Below, piece by piece: positions 33,856 to 46,600 of a DNA stretch of 64,000 nucleotides (the first letter of the stretch is position 1; each line of letters begins with the position of its first letter). Source of the stretch: Sceloporus undulatus (lineage: Eukaryota; Chordata; Lepidosauria; Squamata; Phrynosomatidae). The DNA lies in contig NC_056527.1 of the NCBI RefSeq assembly GCF_019175285.1, positions 113,553,434 to 113,617,433 on the forward strand, written 5' to 3'. Both the position numbers and the translations under genes were made by a program. The notes beneath the pieces are model-generated. The model was not told the DNA's origin. It did no database searches and saw only the letters and a program-made list of their open reading frames with translations.

Positions 33856-33895
33856 TGTCAAACTGCATATTTCTACAGTGCAGAAGCACTCTAGG
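33856..33895. mobile_element. Palindromic MITE, right part
   Basis: Right end of the element interrupted by the hAT: CAAACTGCATATTTCTACAG followed by TGCAGAAGCAC. Confidence 0.7.
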
Positions 33896-34319
33896 GCTAG
33901 TAATTGATCCATACATAATTTGGTTATTTTAATTTCAATGTAACATAACTTACCTGGCTTATATAATTTGATTACATCAAGATGGACAAATATATCTATA
34001 GTCCAGGGGTTGAGATTTAGGAGTAACATTGGAAAGTCTCAAGTTCCGTGTCCATATTGCAATGAATTCACTGGGTAACAAGTAAATTAGAAAAAAATCT
34101 ATTTTTTCACCATGAAAAAAGGGTTGTGATGTACTCATATTCTCCCAGCTTCTAAATGAGCAAAGCTGAGTTGAAATCAAAACTGAAAAAGAGTTAGAGA
34201 GGGAAAACCAAGTTTACAACAAACATCTAGGATGGAGAAGTCTATCAGATGAGGAGCCCTCGAGGTGAAGATTATGGTAACCCCAATTCAGTGCTAACAC
34301 AGAGCCCTTTCACACTGCA

Positions 34320-34322
34320 CAC

Positions 34323-34369
<47 letters not shown>

Positions 34370-34588
34370 TGTTTTATTTATATACTGCTATTCCAAAGAT
34401 CATAGCGGTGAACAGCAAGTAAGCTAATTTTCCCCCAACAGTCTGGGTACTCATTTTAGCTCCCTCCTCGGAAGGATGCAAGCCTGAGTCGAGCTTGGGC
34501 CCTTTTGCTGGTCTTGAACTCGCAACCTTGTGGTTTTGAGTGAATGGCTGCAGTACAGGCATTTAACCACTGCGCCACCAGGGCACTT
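34320..34588 (-). mobile_element. tRNA-derived SINE with ATT tail, reverse
   Basis: Read on the minus strand it begins GCCCTGGTGGCGCAGTGGTT (A box), has GGTTGCGAGTTCAAGACC (B box) about 40 nt on, a body, and ends in an ATT run (the AAT run at 34,323-34,369). A full-length-looking squamate tRNA SINE; its tail matches 8,059-8,160. Confidence 0.8.
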
Positions 34589-34785
34589 ATAGCACTCTGA
34601 TCTCATTTTCACTGCCATGGTTCCCTCTTATGGAACCAAGCGATCTGAATTTTAGAGAAGAGTATTTAGAATTCTCAGCCAGGGAGCTCTAGTGCCTTAC
34701 AAAACTACAAACCCCACCATTCCTTAGGAGGCAGCAATGACAGCTGAACTATAGTATGTAGTATGAAGGGCTCCACATCTTATAT
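34575..34785. mobile_element. Diverged palindromic MITE
   Basis: CACTGCCATGGTTCCCTC, GAGCTCTAGTGCCTTACAAA and CTACAAACCCCACCATTCC fit the palindromic family, but the ends are worn. Confidence 0.45.
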
Positions 34786-34789
34786 ATTG

Positions 34790-35015
34790 CTGTTGCTGTT
34801 ATTGTTGTTGTTCGCTTTCTTCCAAGTCATTTTTGACTTATGGCAACCCTAAGGTGAATCTTCCATAGGATTTCCTTAGCAAAATTTACCAAGGGGGTTT
34901 GCTTTTGCCTTCTTCTGAAGCTGAGAATGACTTGCTTGAGGTCACCCAATGGGTTTTTATAGCCTAGTGGGGATTTGAACTCTGGTCCTAGTCCAATACT
35001 TAAACTAATGCATCA
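34790..35015 (-). mobile_element. Sauria-type SINE, reverse
   Basis: TTGTTGTTGTTCGCTTTCTT, CATTTTTGACTTATGGCAAC, CTGAGAATGACTTGCTTGAG and a B-box complement (GGGGATTTGAACTCTGG). Confidence 0.85.
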
Positions 35016-35312
35016 TGATGGGTTTTATAGACACACATTCAAACACGGCATTTTAAGTATTAAGCACTCTTGTTCAGTTTAGGTTTTTTCCACATTTATT
35101 AACATTTTACAGGCACATTCTATTCCTTTTAAGGTCATTTAATATGAGCAAATATTGCATTTGTCAATGGAAAGCACCAGGTTAATTTTTTTTAATGCAG
35201 AGCTTTTGCAAATGTGCCTCCAAAGATAATTTGTCCTATACTTTGAGCTGCTAAAACTACAGTTCCCAAAGTGCCTCTTTTTATAAAGAAGGACATGCAT
35301 CTGTTTGATCAT

Positions 35313-35320
35313 ATGCAAAC
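35313..35320 (+). promoter_or_regulatory. Octamer-like site of VH13
   Basis: ATGCAAAC (7 of 8), 113 nt before the ATG. Confidence 0.65.
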
Positions 35321-35425
35321 AGTGGTACATTCGGTTCTATAAATATACATCATTACATCCAACATGCATTCGGAGGATTGACCTTTTTACAAGGGGAGGT
35401 GCGCAGGCAAGAGTAATAGAGGAAA

Positions 35426-35906
35426 ATGACTCTTTGGTTTCATTTGATGGTTTTTGTAGCAGCCTGGAAAGGTATTTTCTTCCCTTTTTAAAACTGGAAA
35501 AACATCCCCATATTGCCTTTAATTTACATATAATTTCACGTAGTTTTATTACGAATGTAAAGTGGCAACTCATGACTATTCTTTTTTAATTTCTATTTTT
35601 TTCAGGTAGCTATTCTCAGGTTGTTCTGACCCAAACAGGCTCAGAATTGAAGAGACCTGGAGAATCAGTTCAACTGAAATGCACCACCAGTGGGTTTGTA
35701 GTCACTGACTATTGGATGAATTGGGTAAGACAGAAGCCAGGGCACGGTTTCCAGTGGTTAGTGAGCTACTTGCGATCTTCAACAACCAACTACTATTTGC
35801 CTGCCATCCAAGGGCGCTTCACAGTCTCAAAGGACAGCTCCAATTTTTATTTGCAAATGAACAACCTGATTCCAGAGGACACTGCTGTATATTACTGTGC
35901 AAGAGA
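35426..35906 (+). CDS. IGHV: IGHV segment VH13, family C, open
   Basis: Leader exon 35,426-35,471 ([15 protein letters not shown], donor GTATTT). V exon 35,606-35,906 after TTTCAG. FR1 [16 protein letters not shown], Cys23 in [12 protein letters not shown]1 FVVTDYW, FR2 [14 protein letters not shown] with His and Phe in unusual places, CDR2 [13 protein letters not shown]3 [17 protein letters not shown], end AVYYCARD. Open throughout. It is the last V before the V2R gene and the only family C member with VLTQTG, a light-chain-like start. The leader differs from VH07 and VH11 more than the V exon does. Confidence 0.95.
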
Positions 35907-35945
35907 CACAGTGAAAGAAAGCCTATTAGAGATGATGCAAAAACC
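35907..35945 (+). other. 23-RSS of VH13
   Basis: Heptamer CACAGTG (35,907-35,913), 23-bp spacer, nonamer GCAAAAACC (35,937-35,945). Confidence 0.93.
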
Positions 35946-36066
35946 TTTCTAGTGAAATGACTCTGGAAAATAATTGCAGATGGTGGAGACCAAACCACAG
36001 TGTTGTCAGAACTGAGAAACTTCTTCCTAAGCCAAAAATGAACTTCAAAATAAGATGGTTCCACAA

Positions 36067-36068
<2 letters not shown>

Positions 36069-36114
<46 letters not shown>
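36069..36114 (+). repeat. (CTAT)n microsatellite
   Basis: About 11 CTAT units, 120 bases after the VH13 RSS. Confidence 0.95.
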
Positions 36115-36444
36115 AAAATTCTATTGGTGTAGCATTGACATGCACCTTACACAATTAAGATATTTTCTAATGCCCTCATATAATAAGGCTTCATTTTAGA
36201 AACATACTTTAATGGTGTTTGGTGGTAGAAAATGTTTATATGAAACACATGACCACCCAAGTTTATCACAATTTCCTGAAGTCACAAGTAGTCTGTCATG
36301 GAACTGTTTTGAAACTGATGGGTATACACTTTTTAAAAATGCTTTGAAGCTGAACAGTAAATTGCCAAGAGTATGGAGAACTACTAATTTTTAAAGGTGG
36401 TTTTTAAAAAATTAAACAATCAAAGGCTCCAAATGGTCCCTCGG

Positions 36445-36662
36445 TGTGCAACTACCCAGTAGAAATAACGCAGTTTGTCACCACTTAAATTGCCGTGGCT
36501 CCCTCCTACAGAATCTTGAGATTTTTAGTTTTGCAAGCCACCAGTACTATTGGCAGAGAAGGCTAAAGACACTGTAAAACTGCACATGCCAGGATGCCAT
36601 AGGATGGAGCTACAGAACCTAAAGCGGTATCAAATGGCATTATTTCTACAGTGTAGAAGCAC
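36445..36662. mobile_element. Palindromic ~210-bp MITE, copy
   Basis: TGTCACCACTTAAATTGCCG, a central GCAGAGAAGGCTAAAGACAC, CAAATGGCATTATTTCTACA and end GTAGAAGCACTCC. Confidence 0.7.
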
Positions 36663-36664
36663 TC

Positions 36665-36893
36665 CTGTGAGCCAGTGTGCCATAGTGGTTTGAGTGTTGG
36701 ACTACGACTCTGGAGTCCAGGGTTTGATTCTCAGCTCGGCCATGAAATTTGTGACCTTGGGCAAGTCACATGCTCTCAGCATCAGGAAAGGCAAAGGCAA
36801 ACCTCCTCTGAATAACTCTAGCCAAGAAAACCCCATGATAGGTTTGCCTTAGGGTCTCCAGAAGTTGGAAAAGGCACACAACAACAACTACAA
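36665..36893 (+). mobile_element. Sauria-type tRNA SINE
   Basis: GAGCCAGTGTGCCATAGTGG head, B-box-like AGGGTTTGATTCTC, CTAGCCAAGAAAACCCCATG and an ACAACAAC tail. Confidence 0.88.
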
Positions 36894-37346
36894 GATACAC
36901 TCCCAGTCTTAGTAAATGAGATAATAAAATAAAATGCTTAATCAAATAGGAAATCCAGTATATGTAAAGGGACAGATATTTGGGCAATCTTCTCCAGCTT
37001 ATGGATTCTGCTGTGGTGCTGACAGGCCAGTAAAGTCATCTTATACAGGCTGTTCAATGGAAATGTCAAACCAGTGTCCAGCATTTTGTGAAAAACGTCC
37101 CAAGTAAGGGTCAGTAGGGAAGGAATCAAAAACAAAATTGCCAATACAGCATTGTTTTTGTACAAAAGGAGTTGCTCTCTGTGGCAGTCATATTCCAAAA
37201 CATGATTTAAGTGGCAGAGTAATTCAAGGGGGGAAGCCTAAGTAGCAGAAAATGTTTAGGGGAAAATATAATTTTGCAATAGAAAGCTGGCATCTAGGAA
37301 TACTTTTCTGGACAGAATAGAACTGTTAGACTTACAGGCTTATCAT

Positions 37347-37676
37347 ATGTATTATTAAACTGGCTTACCTCTATCCAGTTTAAGGGTTAATTCGGGCGGC
37401 ACCCTGATCTTCTCATGCACTTTTTACCACCGAAATTGCCACCTGAATACATCTCGGGGCCATCCCTTCTTGCAGAACTGCTCTGGCAGCCATTTTCTTA
37501 AATCAGAAAATTCCCAGATCTAAAAAGAGCTTGAAGGAGCAGCTCTGCAAGCAGGGCTTGCAGAGCTGGCATGTATTTGGGTGGCAATTTCAGTGGTAAA
37601 AAGTGTGTGATAAGATCAGGGTGCTGTCTGAATTAACCCTAAAACTGGATAGAGGTAATCTAGTTTAGGAATACAT
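37347..37676. mobile_element. Foldback element, 106-bp arms, beside V2R stop codon
   Basis: Left arm 37,347-37,452 and right arm 37,571-37,676 are near-complementary (about 85% by eye; e.g. TACCTCTATCCAGTTT and AAACTGGATAGAGGTA). The spacer is 118 bp. On the V2R strand it starts 12 nt after the stop codon, so the mRNA 3' end would hold a long hairpin unless cleaved earlier. Confidence 0.8.
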
Positions 37677-37688
37677 GCAATAAGCCTC

Positions 37689-40600
37689 TTACTTTTTCCT
37701 GATGAGCTGTTCCTTGTTGTTCAGCTCAGGTCTCAGTAGAATAATGTAACATTTAGGGAAAAATATACAGCTGAGTAACCCAGCACTAGAAGCTAAGATG
37801 GAGAAAATTTCAACAGCCACCATATATTTCCCTTTAGTGCTTGTGTAAGCTGGGAAAAAGGACAACCAAACACTGCAAAACATCAGCATGCTAAAAGTAA
37901 TAAACTTTGCTTCATTGAAACTGTCTGGCAGTTTCCGGGCTAAAAAGGCCACTGTGAAGCTAATGATGGCTAGAAGTCCCATGTAACCGAGCACAAGGTA
38001 AAACATCAGGACAGAACCTTCATTGCATTCTGCAACCATCTCCCCAGTCCCCGACTTCATGTCCAAATGGGGAAAAGGTGGGGATGTTCCTAGCCAAATC
38101 ATACAAATACTTGCTTGGATAAGCGAGCAGGAGATGACAATGGAGTTGGCCAGTCTTTTGCCCATCCACTTCCTCATTTGGGACCCTGGTTTGGTAGCCA
38201 TGAAAGCTATAACCACAGTTATTGTTTTGGCCAAGACAGAGGAAACGGCCACAGAGAAGATGATGCCAAAAGCTGATTGTCTCAGAAAGCAAGCCACCAT
38301 TCTAGGTTGTCCAAGAAAGAGGAAAGAACAGAGAAAACAGAGGAAGAGGGAGACAAGGAGAGTGTAAGTGAGGTCCCGGTTGTTGGCTTTGACAATGGGA
38401 GTATCTCTGTTCTTAATAAAGGCCCCCAGCACAAAGAGTGTGATCAGAGAACAATAGGCTGCAAGGGATGCTAAACTTATTCCTAAAGGTTCTTCATAGG
38501 ACAGAAAGGTGATCGTTTTTCGAATGCACAGGCTTTGGTCTTTGTTTGGGTATTTATCTTCTGGGCATGCAAAACAGCTGGCCATATCTGGAAAAAAAAA
38601 GTGGGGCCAACACATTAGAGACTCAAAATTTAACCGAGGTTCAGCCAATGGCAAGAATCCACTGCGGTTTAGTGTTTGTACCTATTTCTGGATATGGAAT
38701 TTGTCTTGGGAAAGTACATATCATTATCACTAAAGTATACAGCCACTCCTCCTTAATGTTGTTAACAGTTATAGTATTTTTCTCAGCTTTGCCAATATTA
38801 AGTCTTTTCCCACTGCTTTGAACATTATACACACAAACACAGACACACATTAATTTTTCTTTCTATATATCACAAATCTTAAGTATAAGCTCCTCTGCAT
38901 AGCAGTGTCATAACACCGTCCTGTTCAGTGATTATAAACACATTAGCCAAAATGCTATTGGGTGATTAGGAATTCGTAACTAAGAGCACAAATGTGTAAC
39001 TGTTTGGTATTTGTGATTCCTATGCATTCCCTAATTTAGGGAATACATAAGGATATTGAAAGTCACACAGCCCCCATTTATTAGGCAGTAGTCACTGCCT
39101 AATAAATGGGTGCCCTGTTGCTTAGGAAGCAGTTGAATAATGTTCCACCTCTCCACACACTTGCAAAAGAAATTTCTGATGTGAGGGGAAATTGTGACAG
39201 GGATCCCGTGTCTGTAGTTCTGGAGATTGCTCAAAGGAGGGGGATAGGGGACTAGATCCCCATTGACTGCAGTAGCTGCTTCCCGTAAAGTTGTCTTGAG
39301 TAGCCAGGAGTCACTGAGTAGCCACATAACTACTCAGTTATGGTGGTTATGCTTTTGTAACTTCCCAACAGGATTCCAGCTATCATATCCTCTTTTAGAA
39401 TACTCCAGTGGACAATTTCCCAACATCATTAGATGATGTTTTGGGTATATCTCAGAAGACTGCCAAAGCTTCTGTTAAGCATGGAACAGGACATGTACTC
39501 AAGCTAACTGACTGCTAACTGAAAAAAATAATAACTAGTCAGAGAGAGTTGTAATTTCTGACATAGTTCATTTTCTCTCAGCAAGTGAGAAATTGCTTGT
39601 GTTGACAGAGATGGGAAGAATTTCCTTACTGCAAAATAGGGAGAATTTATCTGGCAAGGTTGTGTTTGGTGAAGTGGGATCATGCTCAAATAGACTTAGG
39701 GCCAGTACAGACAGTCCTAAAGGGGCATGCCGCAGCCCCAACCCAGCATTTTCCCAGCCCCAAAAGAAGCAGCAAAACACCAGTCCTTTTGGAGGTGGAA
39801 AAGGGGCAGCTTTTCTGTTGTGGTGCTGGCTTTTTGGCGCTCATGCATTGTGCGTCATGTGAACACCATGCTGCCGGAGCACCACAACGCTGTCCACATT
39901 TTGGTTGGGAAGGCAGTGTGAAGCTGGCTTGGGGGCATCTTCGGGGCATGTGTCATCTGCAGGCCATAGCTCCACGCTGGCTGAAGCTGCTTGTCTGTTT
40001 AGCCTCTTAGTTTCACAAAGGGAGAAAGATATTAATTTTGTGCAGATATAAAACTTTTGCTGGAAGCATATTTGAGGTGGATTGCAGAAACCTCAGTGGG
40101 GAAAATAATATGAGTTTTGTGCTGGAGGTGTTCTGTTCCACCTAAAACTGTGTCAGTGGCACCATTTCTTCAAATCTCTAGAGGCTGAAGCAGTTCAAGG
40201 GCAAATCTGGGGGTGCGGGTGGCCACAATAGTATAAGTATATATGCAGAAACATCATGCTTCACTGTGCCATATAGAATTTCAGTCCTAGCATGCTAGTA
40301 TAATGATATTTTATGTTACCTACCCCTTGTGTGAGAAAACTTCCCTTCTGGGCAACGATCACAATGGTAGCAGCAAAATTTCTCACCTTCCTTCTTTCTT
40401 TTGTGATATCCAGCTTTGCAGTATTCATTACACAGAGAAAGAGGGCGAACCTATCCATGAACATAAAGTTTAGGGTGAGAACAGTTAGGCAGTTATGGTG
40501 GGCTGATACTTACTAAATGTTTGCTGTAAAACAGTAAGGATGTCATCTAGTTAAAAGCTGCTATAAGGGCAAAGTGAAATGGCAGTATGAAAATAATAAC

Positions 40601-43600
40601 AAAATATACAACACCACTGAAATGTCCTTGGCTTTTTTTGTTGTTGTGTTGTTGTTTTGTGCCTTCATGTAGTTTATGACTTACTGCAGACACTAAGGCA
40701 AAGCTATCATGAGGTTTTCTGGGGTTGAGATATGAGGCACCCATTGGGCTTCTGTGGCTGAGCAGGGAATTGAACCTTGATCTACTGTCTCATAGTCCAG
40801 TGCTCAAAGCACTACACTCTGCTGGCAAATATTTCCTGCTGGTGGTATCCAGAGAAGGTTCTTAGTTGCTTCATGTTTAGGCAGAATCATATGCATGTGA
40901 TCAGTCTTTGTTTTTTATAGACAGGGGAGATAATATTCAACACTAAAGAAGCAGCTAATACATTAGCCAGTGTATTATATACTGCTTATAGTTAATGAAC
41001 AGATTCCAAGGGTCACCCTATGTAGCATACATTGCAATAATCATGAGGGCAAGTTGCAGGTGGGATCCTATCATTTCTCAGTTTTGTTTCTTGTCTCATT
41101 TAATCTATATCCCACATTTCTCCCAAGATCATTGAAAGGGGTAAAGGAAGAACAGGATGGGTTATAATATCAAATTATATATTTAAAGTAGCTGTACTCT
41201 TGTTATTGTTTTTGTTAACTGTCATCTAGTCAACCCCGACTCATGACAACCCTGTGGATGAGACATCTCCAAGACCAGCTATTTTTCCCTGCTCTGCTTA
41301 AGTCCTGTAGATTCAGGCCAGTGGTCTCCCTAGTGAGCCTATCCATCTAGCATGTGGTCTTCCTCTCTTTCTACTACTCTCTACCTTTCCTAGCATTACT
41401 ATCTTTTCTAATGAGTTGTCTTTTTATGATGTGGCCAAAATATGCCTTAGTATCATCATCTTGGCTTCCAAGGAGAGCTCAGGCCTGATCTGTTCAAATC
41501 CCTATTTGTTTGTCCTTTTGGCTGTCCAGGATATCCTCAACACTCTTCTCCAACACCATTTTTTCTTTCCCTCCTATCCACCTTCTTCACTGTGTCCAGC
41601 GCTTACATCTGTACATTGTGATGGGGAATACAATGACTTGGATGATTCTAATCTTGATGCTCAGTTGCATATCTTTACACTTTAGGAATGTGTCTAGTTC
41701 TTTCATGGCTGCTCTTCCCATTCCTATTCTTATTCTGATTTCATGGCTGTTGTTTCAATACTGATCAATATTTGATCCAAGTTACGGGAAATCTTTATTT
41801 TGATTTCTTCATTGTCTAGGTTGAATTTATGTAGATCCTCCATGGTCATTATTTTTGTTTTCTTTATGCTCAGCAGCAAGCCTGCTTTTGCACTTTCTTC
41901 TTTGACCTCCTTTAGTCATTGTTCCAAGTCTATGATGTTTTCCCCTAGTAGTATGGTGTCATCCACATAACTCCTCCTCTTTCTAAGTCTAAATCTGCTC
42001 TTAATATGATATTGTCAGCATATAAGTTGAGAAAGCATACAGTCGAACTCCTCCACAGTGGAGTGAGTCTCATCAAGGATGACAAGATTTAAGAATACAT
42101 CTTTGGATGCATGATAGTGAATATGTCATACTTTCAGACAACAATTACAAGTCTAGTTTATGGAAAACAAGTCATTTCCAGCTCCCAGATTTCTACTGAT
42201 AATATACCCAGATACCGAGAACATTCATGGCCTCTATTGACAATGGATCATTCTTCAAGAATATGCCATAATCCACACCTCATTAAAGCTTCTGTGCCAT
42301 TGAATTATGTCTTCATTAATGATTAATTGTGTTTGTTCAATGTCCTTGGAATCCAGACTGCCAATCTGCACTTGCCAATACGAATTATTTGGGAATATGA
42401 ATAAATTCATTACATCAAAGCCAGATTCCATTTCCATTCGGTTATTGAAAAACAGTGTTTCTCCAGCTGAGTTGTTAAAGGTGATGGTTTGAAGAAAGTA
42501 ATGGAGCTAGTTGGTGGAAAACAAGGAAGAAATTATTCACAACAACAAAAATAGATAGTAGAGAAATAGATACCAGACATAATAGGGAACTAAACGTACT
42601 TGTAGCTTGCTCAGTGACTTACCAAGATATTTCCTCCCATTTTTAGGTATACTTAGAACATTTTCTGACACTTAGTACTGCAAGTATTTTATTAGGCTCT
42701 TTATCTTGAAAAGGAAGGTATAAGTATATAGAAACCTATGAATTATAGTTTACTACTTACTTGTTTACAGAATTGAAAAGTAAAGGTCCTGAGAATGCAG
42801 GCATCGTGCATCATCACGATTCCCTTTTCCGTGTTTGTAAGGTTGTTTGCAATTACATAAATACCTATCAAGTATTGTGCAAAACCCAACAGCCATTATT
42901 CCATATCAGCTCTCCTCCTGAGTATACAGACATTATGCATCAACACAATTTGTGTGCTTGTAAGTAACCTCTCCCAACCTAGTCTATCCCAAAAACCTGA
43001 TGGAAATATTATTTGTCCATCGTACAATCACAGGCAAAATGGAATGTCTTCTTCCCATGCAGCTGATGCCCAGTGTAATAAGTTGGAGGGAGATACGATC
43101 ATGACAATAGTGTCACAATCGTGACTAAGTAGTGATCTTAAATATGGAACAGTTATCTAGACTTGCTCATCCTACTCCCAAGGTACACTGACCTTAAGGC
43201 AGTTTCCAATGGGAAACAACTGAACAAGGATTTCTGAAGAGGTTTAGTTCTTTCTCGAATGGCTTGACTATGGACAAAGGCTTTTAATTTACTACATATG
43301 TTAAATAATTTGTATTAAAAAATAATTTGTTTACTTAGTTCAATTGTATTACAACCCATCTTTTCTGTTTTACGAACACTGTTTAAGAAATTTTCTCTGT
43401 ATGTAATATTTACATTTCTAACCCCTAGTATGCCTAGTTCTATCTGCCATCAACTACAATTCACCATGAAAGCACATCCTATATAAGTTGGTCTCACCAT
43501 ATATGTCTCAAGGCCAAAACACACTGCAGAAACAACCCAGTTTGAGACCACTTTAGCTGCCCTTCCTCAATGCTAGGGAAATCTGAGAACTGTATTTTTG

Positions 43601-46600
43601 TGAGACGTTTAGCCTTCTCTGTCAGAGAGCTCTGGTGCCTCAACAAACTACAGTTTCTAAAATTACCTAGCACTGAACCAGGACAGTTAAAGTGGTCTCA
43701 AACTGGATTATTTCTGCAGTGTGTTTTGGCCCTACTTATTATTATGGATATTTTTGTAACCTCTTAATTGTCAAACTACTCCAGTTATGATCATCACTTG
43801 CTGGCAGTTCCTTTTGCTATTACAGTGTACCCTTGGTGTCTGTTGTGGTTTGGTTCCAGTCCCCCCAGTGGATACCAATGGATGCACAAGCCCCATTACA
43901 TAAAATGGCATAATAAAATAGCAAAAGATTTGCTTTATGCATGCATTTTATTTTTTTATTTTTTTTTCAAGCTGTGGATGTTTGAATCCATGGATGTAGA
44001 ATCTGTGGATATGGAGGGATGATTGTACATTCCCCACCACTACCTACTACTCCAGTATAAGGATAACCAACTGGAACTACTCTCCATGGATCTAATGAAG
44101 TGCTGGGTTCTATGAAAACATATGGCAATTTAAACGTATCAGTCATTACAGTGGAGGTAGATTTTTGTTTTAATTTGATTAGTTCTTTGTTAAGAAAGAA
44201 GTTGGATGCTTTCTTACACTTTCTAACAATGTATTCAATGCTAAAAGGCATTTAATTTTGGAGATATTACCTGCCAAGGATGGAGATCTTGACGTTTTTT
44301 CCACCCCATCGTTGATCTGTAACTGGATCTAGATGTGTGCAAGTCATGCAAAGCATGTGCTATGGCATAAACGGCATTATAGATACTGTAGCTGTGGCCA
44401 CTCATGTGCATGTCAAAGACAGCCTCAGGAAGGCCCTCCAGCCTCTCCTCCTCGGTACACATGTTCTCAGATCCCACTGGTTTTAGGGGAGTGGGAATTG
44501 AGCATCCAAGTGCTTGTTCAAGGAACTCTTTGAGAAAACTACCTCCTTGTGTCCAGTCAGGTTTTATAGTCTGAAGATATGTCTTGAAGCCTAGACATTC
44601 CTTGGAGTGGATGGCAAAGGAAATGGACCCTTGGAATATTTCAAAATTCCAGTTCCTTGAAAGACCAGTGACTGCGAATTCAATCTGTCCTGTCATGATC
44701 CATACCTTCCCAACATAACTGTAATCAATTCCTGATAAGAACAATGCAGTGCTCAACCACATTAAGGCCAGAGTTTCACCATAGATGACCAAGGTTCTAG
44801 TCCTCTGATTCATTAAATGTTGATCAATCACATCAGCCATACGGACTAGATCAGGGACCTGAGGTAAACGGCCATCACGGGTCAGTCTTTGTGTGAAGGC
44901 TGAGCAGATTTCATACTGAGTAAACAATGCCTCTAAAACCTGCAAGAAACGGTCTCCACTTTCATCACCTGCAGCCAACAGTCCAACCCATGTCCATCCA
45001 AAACGCTTAAGTAAATGGATAATCCCCATAAACTGATGGGATTCATTGGGGACCATATGATAAAACCAAGACAGCTTTGTTGCTTCACTCTTTTCTTGAG
45101 GAAATGAACCATACGTAAGCTAAAAGAACGTATTGTTCAGAGATGTTTAGAAATAGGATAGGAAGAATATATCAAAATATATATTTACATATATGCCAAG
45201 CTATTAACAGTTGGCGAAGCAAGATGGTAAATGTGATATGTGAAATGGATGCCTTACCAATGAAGTTGTCTTACCTGTGGAATCTTGTAGAGATTTAAGG
45301 TATCTGCCATATGAAAGGAGATGGCAGGACTGATTCCCCCTACAACTGCCATGAGGGGTTTCTGGGCATCACACTTGTAGTTGGGGACAAATCTATTTGA
45401 TTTGAAGAGCATGTCCAGAATGGTACGATAGGTCATCCTTGCATCATAGTAGCTGTCGTAGATATGGAAACCAAGTGTTATGTTGGGCAAGATTTTGGGA
45501 TTCTTGTTGATTGTATGAGTAGCAAATGCCAAGGCCAGGACATGCTGGTAGAACTTTGTCAACATGCTGAAAGTAGAATAATATACACTTTTGTAAACAA
45601 ATATGTATGTAATCATTTTCATCAGAATATTGGACCACGCTGGTATTAAATTTGAGAAGCAATCCTAGAACATTTCCCGTACGAGCGTCACTACCTTCCC
45701 TTACCCTTGTTATGATGGATAACAAACAGACAGATGCTGAAACCAGAAAAAGAAGCCCATATGGGAAGATTAACATCAAAGGGGGGGGGGTCAAAATTAG
45801 GGGTCAAGAGAGACTTGTGTCTAAGGAGAAAGGATAGCAGAAATTGGCAAGAAATGATTAAGTAGAAAGAGTGGTGGTGGTATGAATAGAAATGAGATCA
45901 ATCAAAGAAGATTTATGATCAGATTGGTGGTGGTGGAACACATTGTGAAATGAGGGGAAAAACAAAGCTCTCTTTGTGAAGTTAAAGACTTTCACAGCTG
46001 GAATCCATAGTTTTGGGTGGGGTTTTCCAGCTATGTGGTCGTGTTCTGGTAGAGTTTATTCCTGATGTTTCATCAGTATCAGTAACTGGCATTTTCAGAT
46101 GACAGCCTTGAAATGGCAAAATCTGGAAATGAGTGAGGACATCATATATGAGATATCACAAGCAACTGTGTCCAGATCAAAGGAACAATGTTGTCCTTAC
46201 TACACTCCTACTCTGCCAATCTCAGTATTATTTCTGCAAACTTTCAACATTTGTCCAAGTCCTCAAGCAGAGGCCTATTTCACCTTTGTGTCTTGAGGAC
46301 ATCCAGCAGTCAGGAACTGAAGATGGGACCTGTACACACTAATAATGTGCTCTACCATAGAAACGTACCATAGAAACGTGGGAGAGAGTCAGTTTTTAAT
46401 TCACAAAAGCAGGTATGCTCTCAATATTAGTATGTGTTGCATTGTTACACAGGAGTTGCATGCTTATATATACTTACATGGCAGGGGATTGGACTGGATG
46501 GCCACTGTGGTCTCTTCCAACTCTATGATTCTAGGATCTAGTGTGTATATTATGCCACCTGTTTTGTTACTATTAATTTTAGGTCATAAATAGCACTCTA

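Noticed and set aside
41416-41764. Plus-strand open frames of 84-89 codons in V2R intron 4
   Set aside because: Antisense to a decayed LINE whose RT motif (YVDD) is on the minus strand.
45444-45794. 116-codon minus-strand frame over V2R exon 2
   Set aside because: Out-of-frame shadow of exon 2; the correct frame reads [12 protein letters not shown] and joins exons 1 and 3 in phase.
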